Source of the DNA: a bacterium | GTDB lineage: Bacteria; AUK180 | Direction of reading: 5' to 3' | DNA: 64,000 nt | Assembly: GCA_023144005.1 (NCBI GenBank) | Contig: JAGLGN010000021.1 | Coordinates: 35,941-99,940 of the forward strand | In this document: positions 1 through 8,030 of the stretch, piece by piece | How the letters are laid out: each line of letters opens with the position of its first letter | Position numbering within the stretch: the stretch's first letter is position 1 | The notes under the pieces: model-generated | What the model saw: the letters and a program-made list of their open reading frames with translations, nothing else | Databases searched by the model: none | Told to the model about the DNA's origin: nothing | Made by a program: the position numbers and the translations under genes

Positions 1-413
1 CCAGTTTCCTTGATTATGCAGTTTTCTTTCATTTCCGCGTGATTGAATGTAAAATTCATATTTGAAAATTCGCCAGGTTCAGGCATTCTTTGCTTTATCA
101 CCTGACCACCTTCAAGTTTTATATACATCATCTTCTCTTTCCCGTTCATTATTGTTGTCTGCTTTTGGGGAGAAACAAAATCCATCCTCATAAGGTCTGG
201 CTTTTTAATGTATATTTTCCCATTAGAGGTTATGGTATAACCCTGCATGAAGATCGTTTGTGACATGTTCGCTTCCATGGTTTTCATTATATTCTGGTTC
301 TCTTCCACTTTTGAAAATATCTGATCCACATCGATATTTTTTTCATTAGTTGAACCGAGAAAGCAAAAAATCGCAACACAAAGACAAATGGCACTTAAAA
401 ATTTAACTTTCAT
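1..413 (-). CDS. LolA-like outer-membrane lipoprotein-sorting protein (partial, C-terminus outside the window)
   Basis: Reading from an ATG at 413 leftwards gives about 137 codons before the window edge. A hydrophobic signal peptide occupies roughly residues 4-20 (ending CFLGS), followed by a helical stretch (QIFSKVEENQNIMKTMEANM) and beta-rich sequence including KIYIKKPDLMRMDF and TIMNGKEKMMYI. The pattern 'signal peptide, amphipathic helix, F/Y-x-Q-x-G, KPDLMRMDF' is typical of LolA / outer-membrane lipoprotein-sorting proteins, periplasmic half-barrels that carry lipoproteins or act with exporters. A GGAAGGGG ribosome-binding site precedes the ATG. The family is inferred from the N-terminal half only; the rest cannot be seen. 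Confidence 0.7.
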   Translation of the reverse strand, partial: MKVKFLSAICLCVAIFCFLGSTNEKNIDVDQIFSKVEENQNIMKTMEANMSQTIFMQGYTITSNGKIYIKKPDLMRMDFVSPQKQTTIMNGKEKMMYIKLEGGQVIKQRMPEPGEFSNMNFTFNHAEMKENCIIKET

Positions 414-448
414 GAAATCCCCTTCCTTTAAAAGAATTTATTGGTTAA

Positions 449-476
449 ATTATAGTGATTATGTCTGTAAAATCAA
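449..476 (-). promoter_or_regulatory. Predicted sigma-70 promoter of the LolA-like gene
   Basis: On the minus strand, TTGATT (476-471), a 16-bp spacer and TATAAT (454-449) stand about 36 bp before the ATG at 413, leaving room for a short leader with a ribosome-binding site. Confidence 0.5.
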
Positions 477-704
477 GTTCAATTGCGAATTTCTTCACGA
501 TTTTGAAATATTTCTTTTTGTGAAAAACACACATTGGTTTCTTAGGCCCAACACAGACAGATTTATGGTTTTACGCTATTTTACTTTCATACTTATAAAA
601 GTTATTGAGTTTAAATTCAGGAAGCCAAAGTACGCTGCAACTGCGGATCAGCGATATGCCGCCAGCAATATAACTTGTGATTTACTTCGAAAATTAAAGA
701 AGTT

Positions 705-724
705 ACGGAAGAGGTATCTTCCGT
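705..724 (-). terminator. Hairpin, possible terminator of the hydrogenase cluster
   Basis: Perfect 8-bp inverted repeat ACGGAAGA / TCTTCCGT with a 4-nt loop. On the minus strand it is followed by a T-rich run (AACTTCTTTAATTTT). It lies about 250 bp beyond the stop of the hydrogenase large-subunit gene, so the assignment is tentative. Confidence 0.35.
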
Positions 725-928
725 CGATATCAATGTTTATCAAATCTTTAAGCCATAAGTGATCTATCGTACACGATATCCATCGCATCTGTCAAATCAA
801 GCAGATGTTATTTCAGGTTTTGCTATATTTCCTGTATCCGATCATCTGATTCTCGAGGAATCTCTGGGGACGATAGTTGGAAAAGTTGCAAATCCGCTCA
901 TATTCCTCCCTTGATTTTCCTCTGTAAA

Positions 929-960
929 CTAACCTCGAACCTCTAGCCTCTAACCTCTAT
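929..960. repeat. Degenerate CTAACCTC-type tandem tract
   Basis: About four degenerate 7-8-bp units (CTAACCTCGAACC, CTCTAGCC, TCTAACCTC). The same word family recurs at 4050-4081, 4170-4195, 16276-16307 and 39017-39047. Here it begins 12 bp after the stop codon of the minus-strand hydrogenase gene. Confidence 0.8.
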
Positions 961-971
961 TTGATATTTCT

Positions 972-2438
972 CTAACGATCCCTTCTGAGTACCTCTATCG
1001 GAGCACCTTTATCGTCTCGGATCGTAACTATGAGCGGCATCTGGCCCGGCAGCGAATGTGTCGCGCATGCCAGACACGGGTCATACGCTCTGAACGCCAT
1101 TTCGACCATGTTCAGGACACCGTCCGTGACCTTTCCGTTCTTTATGAGATTCTCCGCAGCCTTTGAAACGGACATACAGATCGCGGCAGCATTGTTCACG
1201 GTCGCGACGATGAGGTTCGTCTGCGTCAACACTCCCCTTTTGTCTGTATTATAATGATGAATAAGCGTTCCTCTCGGAGCTTCCACAATACCCACTCCCT
1301 CTACAGGTGTATTGGTAGGGATATTCATAATATCATCTGAAGTAATGGTTTCATCCGAAGCAAGCTCGACTATCCTTTCGGCCGCATACAGAACTTCCAC
1401 GAGCCGAGCCCAATGGTATGCGAGCGTGTGATGAGAAGGCTTACCACCCAGTACCTTGAACATTCTCTCATATTGCTTCTGAGCAAGAGGAGTAGCCATT
1501 CCGTCTGAAACATTCAGCCGTGCAATGGGAGCGACCCTGAATACACCGCTGTTTTTTCCGTCAACGAAGCCCTTCCATCCGACCTTTTTAAGGAATGGGA
1601 ACTTCATATAACTCCATGGTTCTACATGCTCGGCTATATGGTCACGATAGTCCTCGGGTTTGAATTTAGCGAATTCCTTGCCATCGGGATCCACGACCCT
1701 GATATCACCATCGTAGAAATTTACTTTATTGTCCTTGTCCACCATTCCCATATAATAGGTGTTGTGCTGGTAGATATGACCGGTGATGAGCTTCACATAC
1801 TCATCATTTGATAAGACGATATCATCGAATATCTTGAGGGCGAACTGCGCGAATTCAACTCCATCTTTTCCAACTTGCAGCATTTCAAGGCGTTCCTCTT
1901 CGGTTATCTTCTTTGAAACACCGCCGGGAAGTCCGCAGACCGGGTGTATGACACGACCGCCGATGGTAGTTATAATATCTCTCATCTTCTTTCTGATGCC
2001 GATGACCTGCTTGCCGATATCCAATCCGACCTTATCAATGACACCGAGTATATTTCTATCACCTGCCGGAGCATCGGGGCCCACAACGAAATCCGGGCCG
2101 CCCAGGAAGAAGAAATGCAATGTGTGATCTTCGAACATGAACGCATTATACATCAGTTCTCTGATCTTTTTCGCGGTCTCGGTGGGTTCTACCCTATAAA
2201 GGTTATCCAAGGTCTTGGTCGCTGCCATATGATGTGCTGTCGGACATACTCCACAGATCTTAGGAGTTATCCTCGGCATTTCTTCAGCCGCGCGGCCCAG
2301 GGAGAATACTTCGAATCCTCTGAGTTCAGGAACTTGGAAGTACGCCTGCTTAACATTCCCTTTATCATCAAGAAAGATCTCTATCTTTCCGTGCCCTTCA
2401 AGTCTGGTTATGGGATCAATGGATATTTTTCTTACCAC
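972..2438 (-). CDS. mvhA: Cytosolic [NiFe]-hydrogenase large subunit, MvhA (group 3c-like)
   Basis: This 488-residue protein is the catalytic subunit of an F420-non-reducing-type [NiFe] hydrogenase that splits H2 and passes electrons to MvhG/MvhD. The N-terminal Ni ligands are in PKICGVCPTAHH (C62, C65) and the C-terminal ones in DPCLACATH (C455, C458). The 27 residues after His461 look like the tail removed during maturation, and a maturation protease gene lies in the same cluster. The start is GTG, placed by an AGGAGGT site 6 nt upstream; an internal ATG would cut into conserved sequence. Oddly, the small subunit mvhG and mvhD are almost 7 kb away, beyond malic enzyme and fumarate reductase. 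hypB precedes it by 14 bp. The family call is firm; subgroup 3c is inferred from the Mvh/Hdr context. Confidence 0.93.
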   Translation of the reverse strand: MVRKISIDPITRLEGHGKIEIFLDDKGNVKQAYFQVPELRGFEVFSLGRAAEEMPRITPKICGVCPTAHHMAATKTLDNLYRVEPTETAKKIRELMYNAFMFEDHTLHFFFLGGPDFVVGPDAPAGDRNILGVIDKVGLDIGKQVIGIRKKMRDIITTIGGRVIHPVCGLPGGVSKKITEEERLEMLQVGKDGVEFAQFALKIFDDIVLSNDEYVKLITGHIYQHNTYYMGMVDKDNKVNFYDGDIRVVDPDGKEFAKFKPEDYRDHIAEHVEPWSYMKFPFLKKVGWKGFVDGKNSGVFRVAPIARLNVSDGMATPLAQKQYERMFKVLGGKPSHHTLAYHWARLVEVLYAAERIVELASDETITSDDIMNIPTNTPVEGVGIVEAPRGTLIHHYNTDKRGVLTQTNLIVATVNNAAAICMSVSKAAENLIKNGKVTDGVLNMVEMAFRAYDPCLACATHSLPGQMPLIVTIRDDKGAPIEVLRRDR

Positions 2439-2452
2439 GATCTACCTCCTTT

Positions 2453-3106
2453 TCAGCCAAGTTCTTGTAATAGCCAATCGGTCCATTTATCAAGACCCTC
2501 TCCTGTCTTCGTGGAGAGTTCGATGATAACGGATTTCGGATTGACTTTCTTTATATTTTCCTTCACAAGGTCGATATCGAGATCGAGTACCCCAAGAAGG
2601 TCGCATTTGTTTATCACTACTACCTGAGAAGTATTGAAAAGCAGCGGATACTTCAATGGCTTGTCCTCGCCTTCCGGCGTGCTCAGAACGGCGACATTGA
2701 AATGTGAGCCGGTGTCAAATTCGGCGGGACAGACCATATTGCCGATATTTTCTACGAAAAGCAGGTCTATTTCATTGAGGTCTATCTGATCCGCGGCCTG
2801 CCTTATCCAGGCAGCTTCCAGATGACATGCTCCACCGAAGGGCCCTGTATTTATTGAAACGATTGGGACACCGTGTTTGGCGATCTTATCCGCATCCAGG
2901 GATGTTTCGATATCACCCTCAACAACACCAATTCTCTTCTTTCCCTTGAGGGCTTGGATCGTCTTCTCTATAAGAGTTGTTTTACCCGAACCCGGAGAGC
3001 TCATCAAATTAATGGTGAGAACCCCGTTATCACTGTAGTGCTTTCTTGAATCATCCGCGACCTGGTCATTTGCCGCAAGCACTTTCTTCAATATTTTGAT
3101 CTGCAT
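2453..3106 (-). CDS. hypB: Hydrogenase nickel-incorporation GTPase HypB
   Basis: A 217-residue SIMIBI-class GTPase that, with HypA, inserts nickel into the hydrogenase large subunit. Visible motifs are the P-loop SSPGSGKT (about 36-43), EGDIETSLDADKI (switch region), the metal-binding Cys-His pair in GGACHLEA, a third metal Cys in NMVCPAEF and the guanine-specificity motif NKCD. It lacks the His-rich N-terminal nickel store found in some HypB proteins. It sits between hypA (8 bp upstream) and mvhA (14 bp downstream), so the enzyme's own Ni insertase is co-transcribed with its substrate. HypC, D, E and F are not in the window. Confidence 0.95.
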   Translation of the reverse strand: MQIKILKKVLAANDQVADDSRKHYSDNGVLTINLMSSPGSGKTTLIEKTIQALKGKKRIGVVEGDIETSLDADKIAKHGVPIVSINTGPFGGACHLEAAWIRQAADQIDLNEIDLLFVENIGNMVCPAEFDTGSHFNVAVLSTPEGEDKPLKYPLLFNTSQVVVINKCDLLGVLDLDIDLVKENIKKVNPKSVIIELSTKTGEGLDKWTDWLLQELG

Positions 3107-3114
3107 GATGCCTC

Positions 3115-3459
3115 CTAATCTACTTCAACGGAATCTACATAGAGCTCTCTTCCTGAAACTATTTTGTATTCCTGTGATTTACAGGAAGGACAGATCAGGA
3201 AGAACTCCGATTCGATATTATATTGTTTTTTGCATTCTTGACATTCGGCGAGAAACGGGATGACATCGATGTTCAGGCTGCATGCACTGAATTCCGAATC
3301 CTCCTTTATCGCCTCAAAAGAGAATTGCAGGGCTTCTGAAACCACACCCGAGAATTCTCCAACCTTCAGATTGATCTCGAGGATCGTCTCATATTCCTTT
3401 TCCTTGAGATTCTCAAGGACGATCTGCATTACATTCTGTACTATGCCGAGTTCATGCAT
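3115..3459 (-). CDS. hypA: Hydrogenase maturation factor HypA
   Basis: A 114-residue zinc protein that delivers nickel to HypB and the hydrogenase precursor. It begins MHELGI, the invariant HypA N-terminus in which His2 and the amino terminus bind nickel, and it has a zinc site made of two CxxC pairs (CQECKK and CPSCKS). The ATG at 3459 is chosen over an in-frame TTG three codons upstream because MHEL is the functional start and a GGAG lies 10 nt before it. It overlaps the preceding protease gene by 8 nt, which suggests translational coupling. Confidence 0.93.
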   Translation of the reverse strand: MHELGIVQNVMQIVLENLKEKEYETILEINLKVGEFSGVVSEALQFSFEAIKEDSEFSACSLNIDVIPFLAECQECKKQYNIESEFFLICPSCKSQEYKIVSGRELYVDSVEVD

Positions 3460-3916
3460 GAAATTCAATCTCCATTATTTTCTTCGCATTACTTTTAATA
3501 CTGTCTTCTACCTCGGAAGTGCATTCATCACTGAAAGTAACATTATCCGTTATCTCAATTGCGTAAATGGTTATCTTCTCCGGCATTTTTCCAAGATATC
3601 TCTTTCCAAGTTCGAGCGCCGTAGGAAAATTCAGATTGTGAAATGTTGAAATATTCACCGCCTTGGATAATTCCTCCATCGGTATCTCGAGCAATGTACC
3701 CGGGGGATGTTCTCCGGTCTTCACCGAATCGATGATGATCACACGATCATAGCCCTCCATGCAATCTACCAGTTCCATCCCCGAGGTACTCGCCACCTCT
3801 GTATCGACATCAGGATACAGCTCTTTTATTTCTTCTGTGATCCTTATGCCTACAGCATCGTCGGATAGTATCGGATTTCCGATCCCGAGAATAAGCGTGG
3901 AGCCCTTAGCGTTCAT
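3452..3916 (-). CDS. [NiFe]-hydrogenase maturation protease (HycI/HyaD family, peptidase M52)
   Basis: A 154-residue endopeptidase that trims the C-terminal tail of the hydrogenase large subunit after nickel insertion. It opens with LILGIGNPILSDDAVGIRI, the family signature. The Ni-sensing residues correspond to Asp19/20, Asp63 (IIIDSV) and His93 (STFHNLNF). The likely substrate is MvhA, which keeps a 27-residue tail after its DPCxxCxxH motif. It is the first gene of the four-gene protease-hypA-hypB-mvhA cluster, with GGGGAG before its ATG. Confidence 0.92.
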   Translation of the reverse strand: MNAKGSTLILGIGNPILSDDAVGIRITEEIKELYPDVDTEVASTSGMELVDCMEGYDRVIIIDSVKTGEHPPGTLLEIPMEELSKAVNISTFHNLNFPTALELGKRYLGKMPEKITIYAIEITDNVTFSDECTSEVEDSIKSNAKKIMEIEFHA

Positions 3917-3930
3917 AGTGCTCCCCGCAA

Positions 3931-3980
3931 AGGTTCCAAGTTCGCAGGTTCCAAGTTCACAGGTTCCAAGTTCACAAGTT
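3931..3980. repeat. 15-bp tandem repeat, about 3.3 units
   Basis: Three consecutive units AGGTTCCAAGTTCGC/AC at 3931, 3946 and 3961, followed by AAGTT. The units differ at one position. The tract lies just upstream of the hydrogenase protease gene. Confidence 0.9.
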
Positions 3981-4020
3981 GAGAAATATGTTTCGAGATA
4001 AGAATTTCTTGGTGTTCAAT

Positions 4021-4049
4021 CTTATAATTCTTCATTCTTCACTTCTCAA
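4021..4049 (-). promoter_or_regulatory. Possible promoter of the hydrogenase maturation/mvhA cluster
   Basis: On the minus strand, TTGAGA (4049-4044), a 17-bp spacer and TATAAG (4026-4021) precede the protease ATG by about 105 bp. The -35 box overlaps the edge of a tandem tract, so the match could be chance. Confidence 0.35.
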
Positions 4050-4195
4050 CTAACCTCTAACCTCCAGCCTCTAACCTCTATCTTCTCGTTCTTCAATTCC
4101 TAGTTAACCTATTATTCACTATCAATTCCTTTTATTCCCATCTCCAATTCTTCATCCTTCATTTCCAAACTAACCTCTAACCTCCAACCTCTATT
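4050..4195. repeat. Two CTAACCTC-type tracts and two TTCATTCTTC-type tracts
   Basis: CTAACCTC tracts at 4050-4081 and 4170-4195 flank a spacer. Short CATTCTTC/CATCCTTC tracts (GAAGAATGAAG on the minus strand) at 4027-4046 and 4148-4164 accompany each copy, so the whole arrangement is itself duplicated. The second copy runs into the TAG stop codon of the malic enzyme gene. Confidence 0.75.
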
Positions 4196-5543
4196 CTTCT
4201 GTGTACTCCGGGATTATCTTTTCTCTCATTGCCACATCAACAAGCTTTCTGGCTCTTTCTATTTTTTCTTTCGCGCTCTTTCTAAGCTCATCTTCCGTCA
4301 GTGTCCGCCTTGCTGTACCGTCCTTCATCGCCTTCATTCCGCATGCGACGGCTACTTCAATAGCGGCTTCGACATCATCCATTGTCGGAAGGATATAATC
4401 CTCGCTGATGCCTTTTTTCACAGCGCTGTTCGCAAGTGATTCCGCTGCAGCAACACACATACTATCTGTAATTGTATTGGCCCATACATCAAGAACACCA
4501 CGGAATATCGCGGGGAAGCCGACTGAGTTATTCACTTGATTCGGGAAATCGCTTCTGCCTGTGGATACTACTCTCGCGCCTGCTTCTTTCGCTTCCCACG
4601 GCCATATTTCAGGTATCGGATTGGCACATGCGAATACAATAGAATCATCCGCCATTGAGCTTACCCATTCCGGCTTTATCGTGCCCGGCCCCGGCTTTGA
4701 AAGTCCTATTACCACATCCGCGCCCTTCATGGCTTCCGCAATTCCGCCTGAAAGCTGAGCTTCATTCGTCGTCAAACATCTGTCCCACTTTTCCTTTGAA
4801 TAGTCTGTATTCAGATCCTCTCTGCTTTTGTTCAATATTCCTTTGCTGTCGACCATGACGCATTTCTTGGGGTCCACGCCCGCAAGGAAAATGATCCTTG
4901 AAATACAGATATTGGCGGCGCCGGCGCCGATCAACGCTATTTTGACATCACCGATCTTCTTCCCAACGACCTTGAGGGCATTGATAAGTCCGGCAAGCGT
5001 TACCGTAGCGGTCCCCTGCTGATCATCGTGCCATACAGGAATATTCATCTCATTTCTGCATCTTTCGAGTATCTCAAAACACTTGGGCTGTGAGAAATCC
5101 TCAAGGTTGATCCCGCCGAAGGTCGGCTCAAGGGCTTTTACGATCTCAACTATCTTATCAGGGTCATGTTCATTGATGCATATCGGGAAAGCATCGACAC
5201 CGCCCAGATACTTAAATAACAACGCCTTGCCTTCCATTACGGGCAGGCCGGCTTCCGGGCCGATATCGCCGAGTCCGAGAACACGCGATCCGTCACTGAC
5301 AACAGCGACAAAATTGCCCTTATTCGTATGTTCGTAAACTTTCTCAGGATTCTCATGAATATCACGGCACGGCGCGGCAACGCCGGGTGTGTACCATATA
5401 GCGAAATCGTTGAAGTCCCTTACACAAGATTTTAATGTGACCTCAACTTTTCCTTTGAAAAAGGGATGCATCTTCATCGCATCCTTAGCGGGCTTTTTTG
5501 CTTTTGCAAGAAGCTTTTCAACATCTACTTTTTTATCGTTCAT
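4191..5543 (-). CDS. Malic enzyme (oxaloacetate-decarboxylating malate dehydrogenase)
   Basis: A 450-residue cytosolic enzyme interconverting malate and pyruvate plus CO2 with NAD(P). The catalytic Tyr lies in AIWYTPGVAAP (about 51), the catalytic Lys in VMEGKALLFK (about 106) and metal ligands in NLEDF (about 147-151) and WHDDQQGTAT (about 171-180). The nucleotide fold begins at IALIGAGAANICISR. Length fits the short bacterial form without a phosphotransacetylase domain. It follows the fumarate-reductase genes by 22 bp on the same strand, next to fumarase, so it probably links pyruvate to the C4 acids made or used by these enzymes. Direction and cofactor preference cannot be read from sequence. 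Confidence 0.93.
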   Translation of the reverse strand: MNDKKVDVEKLLAKAKKPAKDAMKMHPFFKGKVEVTLKSCVRDFNDFAIWYTPGVAAPCRDIHENPEKVYEHTNKGNFVAVVSDGSRVLGLGDIGPEAGLPVMEGKALLFKYLGGVDAFPICINEHDPDKIVEIVKALEPTFGGINLEDFSQPKCFEILERCRNEMNIPVWHDDQQGTATVTLAGLINALKVVGKKIGDVKIALIGAGAANICISRIIFLAGVDPKKCVMVDSKGILNKSREDLNTDYSKEKWDRCLTTNEAQLSGGIAEAMKGADVVIGLSKPGPGTIKPEWVSSMADDSIVFACANPIPEIWPWEAKEAGARVVSTGRSDFPNQVNNSVGFPAIFRGVLDVWANTITDSMCVAAAESLANSAVKKGISEDYILPTMDDVEAAIEVAVACGMKAMKDGTARRTLTEDELRKSAKEKIERARKLVDVAMREKIIPEYTEE

Positions 5544-5565
5544 TATTATCTCCTATCAAACCATT

Positions 5566-7242
5566 TCAGTTAAAAATATCCAGCATTCTCTCGAGAGCTT
5601 CTTTACCTCTGTAATCGGGAAGTACCATCGGGGCCTTTCTATTTGTCTTGATCTTCGCGTCCTTTAAGAGCTTTTCATATCTTTCAAGGTGTTTGAATGA
5701 GAGTTTCCCCGCTGTCTTGTTCTTTTTAAGGTATTTCGCCGCTGTACGGCCTGAAATACGGCCGAACACTATACAATCAAGGGTAGAGTTACCCATAAGC
5801 CTGTTTTTTCCGTGAACGCCGCCTGAGACCTCTCCGGCAACGAACAAGCCGTCAATGCTGCTATTTGCAAGAGGATCCGTCTCGATACCACCGTTTTGAT
5901 AATGGAGTGTAGGGAAAACCAGCACAGGATCTTTTACCATATCCACGCCGAATCTTTCGAACATTCTGACCATGCCGGGAAATGAATCTTTAATGGTTCC
6001 CTTGCCGTTGATAACGTCGATCAACGGTGTGTCAAGCCAGACACCCTGCATTCCTGTCGGGGTCGGGACGCCTTTATTCTTTACATAACATTCCTTGATA
6101 AGAGCGGAAGCCTCGACATCTCTTGGTTCCAGCGGATAAACAAATGCCTCACCGTCAACATTTACCGGCTGAGCTCCCATTGACCTCAGTTTCTCTGTAA
6201 GAAGAAGTCCGATGATCTGCTGAGGGTATGCGGCTCCGGTCGGATGGTACTGAACTGTATCCAGATCTCTCAATTTCGCGCCGGCTCTGTATGCGAGCAC
6301 AACGCCGTCATTTGTAGCACCATAGTGATTTGTGGTCGGAAAGCCCCTGACATGAAGCCGGCCGAATCCGCCGGTCGCCATAATAGTGGCTTTTGCTCTG
6401 ATAACCTTATAATCCCCTGTTTCCATCTCCCATATCACAGCTCCGGTCACTTTTTTCGTAGTCGGGTCAGTAAGAAGCTCGATCACAGGACAATATTCCA
6501 GCGTAGGGATCTCCCTGTTGCGGAATTCATCCCTCAATACTCTTACTTCCTCCATTCCGGTATAATCCTTACATGCATGCATCCTCTTTCTGGAGGTTCC
6601 GCCGCCGGCAAGACGGACGAAATCACCGTCTTCTGTACGGTCAAAAAGTACACCGAGGTCGACCAGCCACTTCAATGAGTGGGGAGCTTCTTCAATGAGA
6701 GCTTTCAGAACTTCAGGTTTATTCGTAAAATGTCCGCCGCCGAAGGCATCGAGATAATGGATCGGAGGTGAATCTTCGGGCGCATCAGCGACCTGAGTGC
6801 CTCCCTGGGCCATGATCGAATTGGAATCGCCGTGGCGTAATTTGTTCACCAGCAGTATCTTATCTGTTTTCACTCCGCCGTCATTGGCTAATAGAGCGGC
6901 CGCCGTGCCGGCAAGTCCACCGCCGATAATAAGAAGGTCAACATCGTGATCGATCTTTTTCAGATTTATTTTTTTTGGATCTACCAGCGGATGCGCTTCG
7001 ATAAGGTCAGCTACTTCATTCGGGGCGATGTTTCCCTTGTTCAGACCAAGGCCGATCTTCCTTTTTCCACCGGGCCGGAAATCGGGATGGCATTGATTCA
7101 GAACCTCTTCCCTTTCTTTCAGCGACATGCCTTCAAGTACCTTGCCTGCCCTCTTTTTTCTGGTGGCTTCCACTTTCTTGATAGAGTTCCTCATATCCTG
7201 AGGGTATCCCCCGATAAGTTTATATTCGGTTTTCGTGCTCAT
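5566..7242 (-). CDS. frdA: Soluble fumarate reductase / succinate dehydrogenase flavoprotein subunit
   Basis: A 558-residue FAD protein. The dinucleotide motif LLIIGGGLAGTAAAL starts only at about residue 103, so there is a roughly 100-residue N-terminal extension. Substrate-site elements of the family are present: QYHPTG, the Arg in LTEKLRSMGA, RDVEASAL, TLHYQNGGIETD and GKNRLMGNS. The covalent-FAD histidine of quinone-linked enzymes (SHTVAAQGG-like) is replaced by Asn141 in DSNSIMAQGG, which predicts non-covalent FAD. Its ATG overlaps the frdB stop (ATGA). No membrane-anchor subunits are encoded nearby; HdrB and HdrC lie just upstream. I infer a cytosolic reductase of the thiol:fumarate-reductase type fed by Hdr subunits. 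L-aspartate oxidase is unlikely because a matching Fe-S subunit is present. Confidence 0.88.
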   Translation of the reverse strand: MSTKTEYKLIGGYPQDMRNSIKKVEATRKKRAGKVLEGMSLKEREEVLNQCHPDFRPGGKRKIGLGLNKGNIAPNEVADLIEAHPLVDPKKINLKKIDHDVDLLIIGGGLAGTAAALLANDGGVKTDKILLVNKLRHGDSNSIMAQGGTQVADAPEDSPPIHYLDAFGGGHFTNKPEVLKALIEEAPHSLKWLVDLGVLFDRTEDGDFVRLAGGGTSRKRMHACKDYTGMEEVRVLRDEFRNREIPTLEYCPVIELLTDPTTKKVTGAVIWEMETGDYKVIRAKATIMATGGFGRLHVRGFPTTNHYGATNDGVVLAYRAGAKLRDLDTVQYHPTGAAYPQQIIGLLLTEKLRSMGAQPVNVDGEAFVYPLEPRDVEASALIKECYVKNKGVPTPTGMQGVWLDTPLIDVINGKGTIKDSFPGMVRMFERFGVDMVKDPVLVFPTLHYQNGGIETDPLANSSIDGLFVAGEVSGGVHGKNRLMGNSTLDCIVFGRISGRTAAKYLKKNKTAGKLSFKHLERYEKLLKDAKIKTNRKAPMVLPDYRGKEALERMLDIFN

Positions 7243-8018
7243 TTCTTACCCCCTTTGAGAAATTTGGCTTTAGTAGCCTGTTGTTTCTTATAGGCTTCCT
7301 TGGATTGCTTCATATTCAGACCCAGAAGATTCTTGAAGTCCTTTTTGTATTCGCCTTTCTCTGTGGCTTTAACAACTTTTTTCAATGCTTTGTTCTCAGG
7401 GAAACCATTTCTGCCGTACATAACCCTGCCGAATTGCGAGACATTGTACTGAACGATCTCAGCCGGGCATCTCAGAGCGCACATTCCGCATTGTATACAG
7501 TCAAAAGACAGCTCTGCCACCCTCTGAAAATCCCCTCTTAATGCAGCTTGGACATAATCCATTACTTCCAGGTCCTGGGGACATGCTTTTGTACAGGTAT
7601 TACAGGAGACGCATCTCGCAATTTCAGGAAAATATTTCAGGAATGAATTTCCTTCATACGGTTCCTTGGTAACACTGTAAATCGGTTTTTCAGCCGGTGA
7701 GAACGGAAGTTGAACCAGATACATCCCGCATTCAACCCTTGTCTGACAAGCCATTGCGGTCTGAAGTTTGTATTCCCCCTTCATCCTGTAGATGGTCGAA
7801 CACGCGCCGCAGAAGCCTGCACGGCACCCGCAGGAATGAATAAACCGGTATCCCGCATACTCCATCGCCTGCATTATCGTCAGATCGGCCGGAACCTCAT
7901 AAACCTTTCCCATGATGTAGATCTTTGCCCAGTGTTTGACATCCTTGGGATCAATCCCCTTTGTAACGGACTGATTTGCATGGGCGATCTTTTCCATGAT
8001 GTTCTTTTCTTTCGCCAT
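7239..8018 (-). CDS. frdB: Fumarate reductase iron-sulfur subunit
   Basis: A 259-residue electron-transfer subunit. A [2Fe-2S] domain is marked by HSCGCRAGFCGACS (about 61-74) with a partner Cys in TAMACQ. Two further motifs, CVSCNTCTKACP and CIQCGMCALRCP, each have four cysteines as for [4Fe-4S]. Quinone-linked SdhB/FrdB proteins normally carry a [3Fe-4S] cluster near the quinone site, so the second full CxxCxxCxxxCP motif fits a soluble enzyme with a protein electron donor. A lysine-rich tail of about 50 residues follows. It is located between hdrB (12-bp gap) and frdA (4-nt overlap). It resembles the N-terminal half of methanogen TfrB, with the HdrB-like half encoded by the separate hdrB gene next door. 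Confidence 0.88.
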   Translation of the reverse strand: MAKEKNIMEKIAHANQSVTKGIDPKDVKHWAKIYIMGKVYEVPADLTIMQAMEYAGYRFIHSCGCRAGFCGACSTIYRMKGEYKLQTAMACQTRVECGMYLVQLPFSPAEKPIYSVTKEPYEGNSFLKYFPEIARCVSCNTCTKACPQDLEVMDYVQAALRGDFQRVAELSFDCIQCGMCALRCPAEIVQYNVSQFGRVMYGRNGFPENKALKKVVKATEKGEYKKDFKNLLGLNMKQSKEAYKKQQATKAKFLKGGKK

Positions 8019-8030
8019 GTGGTATCTCCT

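Larger units (their letters stand above)
414..971. other. Intergenic region without a convincing gene
   Basis: This stretch between two minus-strand genes holds the promoter of the LolA-like gene, a hairpin at 705-724 and a CTAACCTC-type tract at 929-960. An open frame on the plus strand (388-762) starts inside the LolA-like gene, has no ribosome-binding site and no recognisable protein features, so I do not call it. No RNA gene was recognised. Confidence 0.6.

Noticed and set aside
388..762. Plus-strand open frame of 124 codons near the left end
   Set aside because: It begins inside the LolA-like gene on the other strand, has no ribosome-binding site and contains no recognisable domain or signal peptide.
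5566..8018. Standard quinone-linked succinate dehydrogenase or fumarate reductase
   Set aside because: There are no membrane-anchor genes, the covalent FAD His is absent and the Fe-S subunit has two [4Fe-4S] motifs.
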